NCBI GenBank assembly: GCA_029946125.1
Contig: JAQSDX010000009.1
Location: forward strand, 17,941 to 81,940
DNA length: 64,000 nucleotides
Direction of reading: 5' to 3'
Source: Candidatus Methylobacter titanis
GTDB lineage: Bacteria; Pseudomonadota; Gammaproteobacteria; Methylococcales; Methylomonadaceae
Every line of letters begins with the position of its first letter. Within the stretch, counting starts at the first letter, position 1. The notes beneath the pieces were generated by a model. That model did not search any database. It was not told where the DNA came from and was given only the letters and a program-made list of their open reading frames with translations. Of this stretch, positions 54,745 to 63,589 are shown in pieces. Both the position numbers and the translations under genes were made by a program.

Positions 54745-57354
54745 ATGAATAAAGACTCAATCGCCCAGAATACATTACGAGCAGCAGCTGAGGCGCGGTT
54801 CTGCCATGCACCTGTAACAACACCAGTGGATCGTGCTACCGAAGAATTACTGCATGAACTCCAAGTACATCAGATCGAGCTGGAAATGCAAATTGAAGAA
54901 CTGAGACGCGCTCATTTCGATTTGGATGAATCCCGCGACCGTTATATTGATCTCTATGATTTTTCTCCGGTCGGTTACCTCACCATCACGCAAGCGGGTT
55001 TGATCGCTGAGATCAACCTCACTGCGACCAAATTACTGGGTATAGATCGTCGTGAACTGCTGTACCGTCGTTTTTCAGCGTTTGTGATACCCGAAGACGG
55101 TGACCGTTGGTATCTTTTTTTTGTTGGCATCATAAAGCACAACCAGCAGAAGAATATCGAGCTGACTTTGAAACACAGTGACGGCGCCGAATTTCCTGTT
55201 CAGCTGAATGGCCTGCTGGTAACGTCTGGCGACCTAGATTCAAAGGTACGTGTCACGCTTACCGACATTACCGAAAGCAGACGGGCCATCGCGCATTTGT
55301 CTGAGGTCGAGATGAACGCGGCCCTAAGCCTCACTAATGCCGAGATGGGGTCCTGGGAATGGAATATCGAAACCGGACGAATCATTTTCAATGAACATTG
55401 GGCCAAGATGCGAGGTTACCGGCTGGACGAAAAAGAACGCCATTTCAGTGACTGGGAAAACGACATCCACCCTGACGACCTCCAGGCCTATCATGCGGCG
55501 TTGACCGCGCATTTAGAAAATCGCTCGCTATTTTTTCAGGCTGAATATCGCGTTCGCACCCAATCGGGATCATGGCTTTGGCTATTGGATCGCGGCGCCG
55601 TGATCAAGCGCGACACCGAAGGAAGCCCACTGCGTATGGCAGGTATCGAAATGGACATCAGCAATCGTAAGTGCAATGAGGAGAAGCTTCGCATCGCCGC
55701 TATCGCTTTTGAGTCGCAACAGGGCATGTTTGTCACTGACGCCAATGCAGTCATCATGGAAGTCAACCAAGCATTCACCCGCTTGACAGGTTACCGTGCA
55801 GAAGAAGCTATAGGCCAGAAGCCGAGTATGCTCAGTTCTGGACGACACGACCAAGCGTTCTATCGAAATATGTGGGAGATTCTGAAGAATAAAGGTTTCT
55901 GGCAGGGCGATATCTGGAATCGGCGCAAAGATGGCGTTTTTTATGCCGAGTGGCTAAATATCTCCACGGTTTGCTCACCCAACGGGTGTATCAGTCATTA
56001 CGTCGCGTCCTTTACCGACATCACCCGTGAAAAGGAGCTTTACCAACTGGCCTATTACGATCTACTCACCCTACTGCCCAATCGCCGCCTGTTTCAAGAA
56101 CACTTGGCGAAAGCGCTTCTTCTTAGCGACAGAAGTGAAAGGTATGGTGCCTTGCTGTTCATCGACCTGGATAAATTCAAGGCGCTGAATGACACACTGG
56201 GTCACGATATGGGGGACCTGTTGTTAACGCAGACCGGAGCGCGTATTTTGAATTGTATACGTAAGGGTGATACCGTAGCTCGCTTGGGAGGCGACGAATT
56301 TGTCGTCATACTGGAAGAGTTGAGCCCGACTTGCAAGGATGCCGTCAATCAGGCCAAGGATGTTGGTGAAAAGATTATCCTGGCCCTTAATCAAAACTAT
56401 CAACTCAACCATAGTCACTACCACAGCACCCCAAGTATTGGCATTACTTTATTTAATAGCAGCAAGAAGTCCATGGATGACCTAGTGAAACAGGCTGATA
56501 TCGCCATGTATGCAGCCAAGGCCGCGGGGCGCAATACCTTACGTTTTTTTGATTCGGAGATGCAGGCTACGATTATGGCCCGCGCTCATCTGGAAGCGGA
56601 TTTGATCCAGGCACTGAAGAACAATCAATTCAAACTTTACTTTCAGTTACAAACGACCCATGACCACCGGATTATCGGTGCTGAAGTGCTGTTGCGTTGG
56701 GAGCACCCTGAACGCGGCTTGGTTTCATCGCTCGAATTCATTCCACTGGCTGAAGAAACCCGATTGATCCTGCCCATAAGTCTGTGGGTGCTGGAAACAG
56801 CCTGCGCTCAACTCAAAAGCTGGGAAAGTATCCCCCATACCCGGCAGTTGCAACTTGCCGTTAATGTCAGCGCTCATCAGTTCCATGAAGCCGGTTTTGT
56901 CGAACAGGTTTGTGCCGTAATAGAAAAACATGCCATCCAGCCCGATCGACTCAAGCTCGAACTGACTGAAACTTTGGTACTCGACAACATAGAAGACGCT
57001 ATCACCAAGATGTTTGCCCTCAAAAAAATCGGAGTGTGTTTTTCCATGGATGATTTCGGCACCGGCTATTCATCGCTGGCTTACCTGATACAACTGCCGC
57101 TTGATCAGCTGAAGATCGATCAGTCCTTCGTACACAATATTGGTGTAAAGCTTACCGATGCCGTGATTGTGCAGACCATTATCGGCATGGCCAACAATCT
57201 TGGCATAGATGTGATTGCTGAGGGCGTAGAAACAGAAGAGCAACGCGTATTTTTGGAGCGTCACGGTTGCCCTGCTATTCAGGGTTATTTGTTCAGCAAG
57301 CCAGTGCCGATTGAGCAGCTTGAATTGTTACTGCTTGCACACAAATACCCTTAA
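54745..57354 (+). CDS. PAS-GGDEF-EAL c-di-GMP signalling protein
   Basis: This 869-residue cytoplasmic protein starts with a coiled coil (LLHELQVHQIELEMQIEELRR-type opening) leading into PAS 1 (about 70-175), a PAS with PAC (about 190-305) and PAS 3 (about 310-430). A GGDEF domain follows (about 435-600) with an intact RLGGDEF, then an EAL domain (about 615-865) with EVLLRWEHPERG in place of EAL, MDDFGTGYSSL and QGYLFSKP. Both activities are possible. It reads into the next gene apart from an intervening MITE. Confidence 0.9.
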   Translation: MNKDSIAQNTLRAAAEARFCHAPVTTPVDRATEELLHELQVHQIELEMQIEELRRAHFDLDESRDRYIDLYDFSPVGYLTITQAGLIAEINLTATKLLGIDRRELLYRRFSAFVIPEDGDRWYLFFVGIIKHNQQKNIELTLKHSDGAEFPVQLNGLLVTSGDLDSKVRVTLTDITESRRAIAHLSEVEMNAALSLTNAEMGSWEWNIETGRIIFNEHWAKMRGYRLDEKERHFSDWENDIHPDDLQAYHAALTAHLENRSLFFQAEYRVRTQSGSWLWLLDRGAVIKRDTEGSPLRMAGIEMDISNRKCNEEKLRIAAIAFESQQGMFVTDANAVIMEVNQAFTRLTGYRAEEAIGQKPSMLSSGRHDQAFYRNMWEILKNKGFWQGDIWNRRKDGVFYAEWLNISTVCSPNGCISHYVASFTDITREKELYQLAYYDLLTLLPNRRLFQEHLAKALLLSDRSERYGALLFIDLDKFKALNDTLGHDMGDLLLTQTGARILNCIRKGDTVARLGGDEFVVILEELSPTCKDAVNQAKDVGEKIILALNQNYQLNHSHYHSTPSIGITLFNSSKKSMDDLVKQADIAMYAAKAAGRNTLRFFDSEMQATIMARAHLEADLIQALKNNQFKLYFQLQTTHDHRIIGAEVLLRWEHPERGLVSSLEFIPLAEETRLILPISLWVLETACAQLKSWESIPHTRQLQLAVNVSAHQFHEAGFVEQVCAVIEKHAIQPDRLKLELTETLVLDNIEDAITKMFALKKIGVCFSMDDFGTGYSSLAYLIQLPLDQLKIDQSFVHNIGVKLTDAVIVQTIIGMANNLGIDVIAEGVETEEQRVFLERHGCPAIQGYLFSKPVPIEQLELLLLAHKYP

Positions 57355-57360
57355 ATTATG

Positions 57361-57492
57361 GTAACTACTCGACCATCAATATAATAGAACGCAGGTGAAT
57401 ATGATGAACACAGATAATTTAAGAAATTATCTTATTTGATCTTAATTATCAATATCATCTACGTTCCATTTCTCTAACTGCTGAGTAGTTAC
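57361..57492. mobile_element. Near-palindromic MITE with perfect 8-bp target duplication
   Basis: The 132-bp element has perfect 10-bp terminal repeats GTAACTACTC and GAGTAGTTAC, flanked on both sides by AAATTATG (57353-57360 and 57493-57500). The interior is a long imperfect inverted repeat (AGAACGCAGGTGA against TCATCTACGTTCC), with GATAATTT/AAATTATC at the centre. It has no coding capacity. It separates the GGDEF-EAL gene from the next gene. Confidence 0.85.
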
Positions 57493-57497
57493 AAATT

Positions 57498-58001
57498 ATG
57501 TTCATTTATTCGCTACCCTTATTTTTTACCCATATTGGTTTAGCCAGTCCGCTAGATTTGCTGATTATTTTTATAGCCCTGTTTGTTGTGCTGTTTATAA
57601 GCTCGCTGTTTTTTGGGGGAAATTCGCAGAAAAAATCCGCTGACAACTATCTGTTGGCCGCATGGAATGGCGGTGTGGCTCTCAAGTGGGCGTTCTGGCC
57701 TTTTTTTCTTATCCTGAACATTTGTTTGTATGGCGCAGACACGCTGGTAAAAGTCGGCATGTTTACCGTATCCGGCTGGGATGATGTGCATGTGATGCTA
57801 GTGCTGCCGATTGTCTGGTGGACAACCGCTGTTTGGCGATGCTCGCCCAATACCGCTCTAAGCGTTTGGGCGGCGTGCGCTCGATTGCTGACAGTCAGCG
57901 TATTTTTCGAATATAGTTTGAAGCTATTGATACGTATAGACTACCCGAGAATATTTTTTGGCTGTGATGAGTTGTTACTGGATTATGGCAGCTGCTTTTA
58001 A
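57498..58001 (+). CDS. Integral membrane protein, function unknown
   Basis: This 167-residue hydrophobic protein has about four membrane segments (near 3-15, 18-39, 60-80 and 100-118, the last with VMLVLPIVWWTTAVW). I recognise no family. Its ATG lies in the right target duplication of the MITE. Without the element the sequence would read TAA-ATT-ATG from the GGDEF-EAL stop, so the two genes were probably an operon. It now may depend on a promoter in or beyond the MITE. Confidence 0.6.
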   Translation: MFIYSLPLFFTHIGLASPLDLLIIFIALFVVLFISSLFFGGNSQKKSADNYLLAAWNGGVALKWAFWPFFLILNICLYGADTLVKVGMFTVSGWDDVHVMLVLPIVWWTTAVWRCSPNTALSVWAACARLLTVSVFFEYSLKLLIRIDYPRIFFGCDELLLDYGSCF

Positions 58002-58031
58002 GTCGCACTTTATTTGAGCACCGCCAAGCAG

Positions 58032-58337
58032 TTATTTCGAACCCAGTTCTTTTGATGCTGCGGCCACGGGTTGCTCAAGACCTGCCGCCTTCAGCAGTTG
58101 CATCAGCTCAACCGAGGTTTGCACCGCCGGTTGCGGCCCCTCTATTTTTTGTTGCGTCCAGTCCACGGCCTCTCCTGATCCCCACGACACCAGGGAGGCA
58201 AGCACAAACACCAGTGTGCCGCGTGTCATGCCCTTGGGCAAGCCTTGTTCTTCCAGATAGCGGTGGAGATACCGGACTGCTACGAAAAACACCATAGTGG
58301 AGATAATCAGGTTCCATAAGGAAGGTAAGGTCAACAT
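58032..58337 (-). CDS. Small two-span membrane protein, function unknown
   Basis: This 101-residue protein has hydrophobic segments at about 7-25 (LWNLIISTMVFFVAVRYL) and 40-55 (TLVFVLASLVSWGSGEA) and a polar C-terminal tail. It starts 27 nt after the ParB-like gene stop, so the two are probably co-transcribed. It is convergent with the 167-residue membrane protein. No family recognised. Confidence 0.55.
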   Translation of the reverse strand: MLTLPSLWNLIISTMVFFVAVRYLHRYLEEQGLPKGMTRGTLVFVLASLVSWGSGEAVDWTQQKIEGPQPAVQTSVELMQLLKAAGLEQPVAAASKELGSK

Positions 58338-58364
58338 TATTAGATTTTCTCTTGTGTCGAAAGG

Positions 58365-59210
58365 TTATTTTGCAACGCTGTTGTTAAGCTCTGCTTCGAG
58401 CGTTAAGAACTGATCTTTCCAGTAGTTAGCCGTGTTAATCGCTTCTTCCTTGGCAGTCATCAAGCCATTGATGCGCTCGTTTAAATCCCTGTTCAGCTCG
58501 GTTAATCGCTTAACTTGTTCAATCGAGGCTGAAATCCTATCGTCAGACTCAAACACCTTCATCATTACCTTGTTATCGGCTTCTAACACATGTATCGCAC
58601 TTTGCTGTTGGTCAATAATGCAGCTCTGGCTGTCCCCAGCTTCCGGTTCGTCCGCCGGAACCGGCTCAGGCTTGGGTACTACAGGCTTAGGCGGAGAGAT
58701 TTCTTTAATGGCTTTATTCAGACTTTTTTTGCCGTCTATAACTTCCTTTACCAGTTCCGCCGGTGCTTCCTTAACCAGCTTATCGGCCAACTGTTGAGTA
58801 CGATGTCCTACCCCGGATTGCTTAGCCCTGGATGTTGCACTGTCTAACTGCACAACATTCTGTAATTGGGCGCTACCCGCTGCCTGAGCATTTACCCAGC
58901 TTTGGGATGCCGATACGATAGCCGCAGACTGTCCCTGAGTTAAGTGTCTACGATGTAAATTTGACGACAAGATAAATTGTGTAGGATTGGAACCAGTGTA
59001 CTCAATAATGACCGGAGCAATACCCAGCTCACACAGCGCACGATAGCGATTGCCGCCATCCAGAATCATGCCGTCCAGCGTGTAGATAGGGTGTGTTTGT
59101 CCGTTAGTCTGTATATTTTCTTTAAGTGAAATAAACTCGGCATCAGACATTCGCGGGAAGTAAGTGCAAAGCGGGTGTAGTTCTATGGTTTGAATATTGT
59201 TATCAGTCAT
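58365..59210 (-). CDS. ParB/sulfiredoxin-fold nuclease-domain protein
   Basis: This 281-residue protein has a ParB N-terminal domain (about 8-95) with ELHPLCTYFPRMSDAEFISLKENIQTNGQ split by the usual turn, DGMILDGGNRYRALCELG (the GxxR box) and SSNLHRRHLTQGQSAAI. A middle part (about 95-165) may be the helix-turn-helix region. A proline-rich linker (about 170-200) precedes a C-terminal coiled coil (about 205-275). No ParA is adjacent. It resembles ParB-like proteins carried on mobile or accessory DNA, so chromosome partitioning is not implied. Confidence 0.72.
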   Translation of the reverse strand: MTDNNIQTIELHPLCTYFPRMSDAEFISLKENIQTNGQTHPIYTLDGMILDGGNRYRALCELGIAPVIIEYTGSNPTQFILSSNLHRRHLTQGQSAAIVSASQSWVNAQAAGSAQLQNVVQLDSATSRAKQSGVGHRTQQLADKLVKEAPAELVKEVIDGKKSLNKAIKEISPPKPVVPKPEPVPADEPEAGDSQSCIIDQQQSAIHVLEADNKVMMKVFESDDRISASIEQVKRLTELNRDLNERINGLMTAKEEAINTANYWKDQFLTLEAELNNSVAK

Positions 59211-59321
59211 TTATCAGCCTTAATTTAAGCCAACCAGTATACCATGCTCATATCGCGATATATCCCCTATCAAATAGACTGTTACGACCATAAAACCGGC
59301 TTTAGTTCAAAACTAAAACTT

Positions 59322-60620
59322 TCAATGACCGCCTAAATAACACCTTCTTGCGTCACACGCCAAACCGAAGCCAACGCTGGACAAGCGATTGCCTTCGGAA
59401 ATTTCGGCATGCGGAAATATACGATGAGTGATTTGTTGAATTATCGGAATAGCGGTACCGCCTCCAGTTAAAATTACCAGCGCCACATCGTCTGCTTTCA
59501 CGCCAGCCATCACCACGCATTCATGAATCGTTTTTTGAATGCTTTCGATATTTCCATATAGACTTTCCTCCAGTTCTGCCCGATCTATAGGCGCTTGCAA
59601 ATTTGCTTCAATAAAAGCAAGATCGGCTGTTGTTTGCTCGCTTGAACTCAGTTGAATTTTGCTTTCCTCAACTCTGGACATCAAGGTATGCCCCAGCTCT
59701 TCCTCTACAATCGACAGCAATCGATGGGTAAGAACCTTATCATTTGATTGACTAATTAATGCCCTTAAATCCCTTTTATATTTTTTCGCATACATATACT
59801 GAATTTTACTCAATTCTGAAAGATCGAAAAAAGGCGTTATCGGAAAACCCAGCCCCTTAGAACCCCAAAAAGAACCTAATCCTAACAACGGCATAAAACA
59901 TTTCAAGCTCAATGATCGATCAAAATCATTACCCCCAATCCGAGTCCCCGCATTAGCCAGAATATCCTCTTGGCGATCTTGTTTTTTGATGTAACGCCCG
60001 GATAAGCGCATTATCGTAAAGTCCGAGGTACCGCCGCCAATGTCGATAACGACCGCTAACCTTTCGGTATCGCCACTGTTTAATTCATGGGCAAACGCGG
60101 CGGCAATAGGTTCATATTGAAAGCGAATATTTTTAAAACCGGCGGATACGAATATGGCCTCGAGCTGGCCTTCTGCCTCCTTGTCTGCTTTGTCATTGCC
60201 ATCGATAAAATGAACCGGCCGTCCGGCAACGACATTTTCGATGTCTCTGTCAGCCAATAACTCTGCTTTATTTTTTATATGCTCAATAAAATGGCCAATA
60301 ATGTGTTCGAACCGGGTTGTTCTTCCGCTTATCGTCGTCCCTTCCTTCATCAGAGAAGTTCCAAGCACCCGCTTAAAACTTCGCATGAACCGACCCTCCT
60401 CCCTGGCAACATAAGCATTAATCGCTTTACGGCCAAAAAAAACGGCAGGATCTTCTGCCGGAAAAAAAATTGTCGACGGTATCGTTAAATGTTGCTCTTC
60501 TACCGGAACCAAAGTGATTGACTCATCACGCCCATTGGCAATCGCTACCGTTGTGTTTGATGTTCCAAAATCGATTCCGCATGCAATTTCATTCGCTCTA
60601 TGCATTTTGAGTGTATTCAT
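59322..60620 (-). CDS. yegD: YegD-like Hsp70-family protein
   Basis: This 432-residue actin/Hsp70-fold protein without a substrate-binding domain has CGIDFGTSNTTVAIA (phosphate 1), AGRPVHFIDGND, YEPIAAAFAHEL, VVIDIGGGTSDFTI (phosphate 2) and VILTGGGTAIPIIQ (adenosine). The length and motifs match YegD-type chaperone-like proteins. It is monocistronic. The start at 60620 (MNTLKM) has no clear ribosome site; the ATG five codons on is an alternative. Confidence 0.82.
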   Translation of the reverse strand: MNTLKMHRANEIACGIDFGTSNTTVAIANGRDESITLVPVEEQHLTIPSTIFFPAEDPAVFFGRKAINAYVAREEGRFMRSFKRVLGTSLMKEGTTISGRTTRFEHIIGHFIEHIKNKAELLADRDIENVVAGRPVHFIDGNDKADKEAEGQLEAIFVSAGFKNIRFQYEPIAAAFAHELNSGDTERLAVVIDIGGGTSDFTIMRLSGRYIKKQDRQEDILANAGTRIGGNDFDRSLSLKCFMPLLGLGSFWGSKGLGFPITPFFDLSELSKIQYMYAKKYKRDLRALISQSNDKVLTHRLLSIVEEELGHTLMSRVEESKIQLSSSEQTTADLAFIEANLQAPIDRAELEESLYGNIESIQKTIHECVVMAGVKADDVALVILTGGGTAIPIIQQITHRIFPHAEISEGNRLSSVGFGLACDARRCYLGGH

Positions 60621-60863
60621 TATTTGTTGTGAAATGAAACGATTTAAGCTGAATTGATAGTTATGTCTTGCTATAAATTGCTATAGAAAATGTAAAAGAA
60701 TTCAATACATTCGGCGCGGCTGGCTGCAGAAACAGCGCTTCGGCGGCACATAGCCCAACGTTTGCTCCACACCGGAAACCGGCCTTTAGCTCAGATCATT
60801 TATTATCCAAAACTCAAAGAACAGCTTCCAGTCTGGCTGTCATCACAAATCAACCGCAATCCA

Positions 60864-62102
60864 TTAGAATTGTATTTTAGCAGCAATTCCACCATGATCC
60901 GTAGACCATAAGCCTAAGCCTAATCCAGGCGGATTGGTTTTGGTCGTAACCTTGTCACCCAACACACGAGCTTGTTTAACTTTTTTAGGCATTTCACGGG
61001 TAAAGATCATATCGATCCGCTCCGTTAGCAACGATTTTTTGCTATCCAGATCTTCATTTTGACAGCACGTATAACCCGAGGCTTTACCGGGTCTGAGTTC
61101 CCACACGTCATGGTAACCGCTATCCACGAACTGATGATAAGGCGTGGTGATGCCTGTCACGAAAGGCAGCGGAAAAACGCCAGGAATATCAGTCTGTTCC
61201 GGTGATGAATTCATATCACCAAGCACTATTAAATAATCTGTAGACGTCGTTTTTTCAATCGTTTCAAGCAGCTCATCAGCCTGGGCCGCTTGATAAAAAG
61301 TGAATTCCGGCATACCGACGTCCTCCCCTTTGACTTCAAAATGCGTATTGACGATACGATAAACCTTATTGCCAATAGTCGCGTCCACTGCCACAAAACC
61401 CCGCTCTATAGCTATCCCAAGCGAATCGACTGCAGCGACAACTTGATAGTTACAACCATCGACCGATGGCTTTGTGCATAAACCAAAGGATTCATCATCG
61501 GACCAATCGACCTTGGCAACTTGCACATCCCGACGCGCCAAGATCACATCCCGATCAACGGCAACCAGAATCGCATTAGGCATAGCATTGAGACATTTTA
61601 TACAGAAGGGTATACCGGAAAACGGCAATCCAGGCACAGTCACTTTGTCTAAATCAAGGTTCTTGACTGTGGCGGCTACCTCATAACTTATACCCTTTTT
61701 ACGCCGTACTTCCGGTGTGTTATTCAACGCTGCCAGCGTTAAATCCAAGTGATCGACAAAAGCATTGGCAATCGATGGATCGTCACAGCCAAATTCAGGC
61801 CGAGGATCAAGATCGATACAGGTTAAATCCCAAACTTCCTGAAGACCGATGATCTCCGGTGATCGCTTTGCAATCATGCGAGCCTGCTCCAGAACCCGCG
61901 CCTTAAAATCACTGGCCGATACTTTTTGCAAAACACCCACCAGCGCATCGTTGAACGCTTCAGGTTCGGCTGAGAGAACGGGAGCTAGATCCGCACCGAG
62001 ATATTGATTTAAGGTGACGACTTCAATTTCATCAAGTGCCAAAGCGAGATGAGCATAAAACAGGAAACACAGGCAAATGGAAAATCGAGAGGCTTGTTTC
62101 AT
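60864..62102 (-). CDS. Secreted endonuclease/exonuclease/phosphatase-family protein
   Basis: This 412-residue protein has a Sec signal peptide (MKQASRFSICLCFLFYAHLALA, cleavage about 22). The DNase I-like fold shows IIGLQEVWDL (metal Glu), RIVNTHFEVKG, VLGDMNSSPEQTD (GDxN) and WSTDHGGI (Asp-His). Six or more cysteines in the mature part fit a periplasmic or external location. The substrate (nucleic acid, phospholipid or inositol phosphate) cannot be told. It lies downstream of the Tat-signal decarboxylase, 161 nt apart. Confidence 0.78.
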   Translation of the reverse strand: MKQASRFSICLCFLFYAHLALALDEIEVVTLNQYLGADLAPVLSAEPEAFNDALVGVLQKVSASDFKARVLEQARMIAKRSPEIIGLQEVWDLTCIDLDPRPEFGCDDPSIANAFVDHLDLTLAALNNTPEVRRKKGISYEVAATVKNLDLDKVTVPGLPFSGIPFCIKCLNAMPNAILVAVDRDVILARRDVQVAKVDWSDDESFGLCTKPSVDGCNYQVVAAVDSLGIAIERGFVAVDATIGNKVYRIVNTHFEVKGEDVGMPEFTFYQAAQADELLETIEKTTSTDYLIVLGDMNSSPEQTDIPGVFPLPFVTGITTPYHQFVDSGYHDVWELRPGKASGYTCCQNEDLDSKKSLLTERIDMIFTREMPKKVKQARVLGDKVTTKTNPPGLGLGLWSTDHGGIAAKIQF

Positions 62103-62263
62103 AATCGTACTCCTAAATAAAGTTGAAAGGTGTCTGTAACACCTTTATTAATTTGCCAATTCTTTACGTTTTTCATATTTTTTCTCCACCGATATTTGTA
62201 CTGATAAACCATTGATAACTGCCCTTGGTATCGCCTGGAACCACAGCGCTTAATGAGTTGAAT

Positions 62264-63589
62264 CTATAAGCGGGTGACCGAATCTTGATCCAGATCAGTC
62301 AGAAATTCTGTTAATACTTTCCGGTCTACATGCGGCATGACCATAGCATGCGCATAATCCTGTTTTTGATGATTCAGCTCCAAACGCATGGTTGCCAGTG
62401 AATATTTTTTCACGATCCGATCACTGGGTTTCCTAAAATAAAGGGTATTAGACAGCTCGTTAGCGCGTATGGGTTGCAGATGAGAAAAGTGGCTTTGCAT
62501 TTGTGCCATCAGATAAGCCGTGTTTTGCAACATAGTCCGGGCATCTTCAGCTTGTTTGGCCATGGCCGATGGCGTTGAAAAAAAATAGAATTCCGCCGGT
62601 TTTACTGCATCTCTGGAGCACGTAATCGTTCCGGGCACATGATGAATATATTCGGGATTATGAATTTGACTGAAAAATTCATTAAACTCATCAAAATGGC
62701 TTTGTGTCGTCATAAATAAACCGGCAGGCGATGGAAACCCGAAAAATTTATGGCAGGAAACCGCTATGGAATCATAGCGTATGGCTGTCGGATTGCTCTT
62801 GGATTGATAGAGCACCTCACTCGCATGGGCGGTATGGGGCAAGTAGCCGCCAAATAATGCGGCATCCAAATGCAGGTAACTGGAATGCCCTTTTAACACG
62901 TGCTGAATTCGATCGATTTGATCGACAGCACCTTTAAAAGTGGTTCCGATAGTCGCGACCACCAATGCCGGATAATCGCGGTTATCAGCCAGTTTATGCT
63001 GCAAGTCATTAGCATCCATGCCGCCGTCGGCAAGGGTTTGCACAAAAACGGTTTCCAGTCCTAATAAGTCCCGTAAAATCTGGATTGAATAATGCGCTTC
63101 TTGAGTGAAATAGACTTTAGGAATCACGCCGGTGCGTCCTTTTAAAAGTGTCCGTCCCATGTACATGCCATGCATGTTGCTGTCAGTACCGCTGTTTGAA
63201 AGAAAGCCCCAGCTATTATTTGAAGGAAAGGCAAACAATTTGCCAAAGTTCAGGATGAGTTCCCGTTCAAAATCGTGGGTATTGAATGGGATGGGGCTGT
63301 CTTTGAAAGGATTTCCCACATTATTGTAGGCAAAAGTGCCTATTCCCGATTCAAGCAATTCTTGCCGCCAGGCAAAAAACTCCGGAGACGGCGTATTCAT
63401 GTTAACTGGATACCCTAAAAAAAGATTTTTCAGTTTCGCAAACCCTGCCTTGTCCGCCAGCGATACATTTACATTTGAAGCGACCGTTTTCTGATTAAAC
63501 CAGTCATTAAAGTTTTGGGATCTACAACCCGTAGAGATAGCCAGGATTCCTGTACCGCCATAACTTAGAAAGCGACGTCGTGTTAGCAT
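62264..63589 (-). CDS. PLP-dependent decarboxylase (histidine decarboxylase-like) with a Tat signal
   Basis: This 441-residue group II PLP decarboxylase-fold protein has FLSNSGTDSNMHGMYMG, QEAHYSIQIL (His stacking on PLP), VATIGTTFKGAVD, YLHLDAALFGGY (Asp for the pyridine N) and SCHKFFGFPSPAG (Schiff-base lysine near residue 280). The N-terminus MLTRRRFLSYGGTGILAIS is a twin-arginine signal, with STGC as a possible lipobox. Export of a folded PLP enzyme is unusual. Histidine or another amino acid is the likely substrate, by family; identity unproven. It may share an operon with the secreted phosphatase-fold gene. Confidence 0.75.
   Translation of the reverse strand: MLTRRRFLSYGGTGILAISTGCRSQNFNDWFNQKTVASNVNVSLADKAGFAKLKNLFLGYPVNMNTPSPEFFAWRQELLESGIGTFAYNNVGNPFKDSPIPFNTHDFERELILNFGKLFAFPSNNSWGFLSNSGTDSNMHGMYMGRTLLKGRTGVIPKVYFTQEAHYSIQILRDLLGLETVFVQTLADGGMDANDLQHKLADNRDYPALVVATIGTTFKGAVDQIDRIQHVLKGHSSYLHLDAALFGGYLPHTAHASEVLYQSKSNPTAIRYDSIAVSCHKFFGFPSPAGLFMTTQSHFDEFNEFFSQIHNPEYIHHVPGTITCSRDAVKPAEFYFFSTPSAMAKQAEDARTMLQNTAYLMAQMQSHFSHLQPIRANELSNTLYFRKPSDRIVKKYSLATMRLELNHQKQDYAHAMVMPHVDRKVLTEFLTDLDQDSVTRL

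Noticed and set aside
60621..60863. GC-rich block between yegD and the secreted hydrolase as a gene remnant
   Set aside because: One frame gives a short VEQTLGYVPPKRCFC-like string, but no homologous gene or repeat is recognisable; left unassigned.
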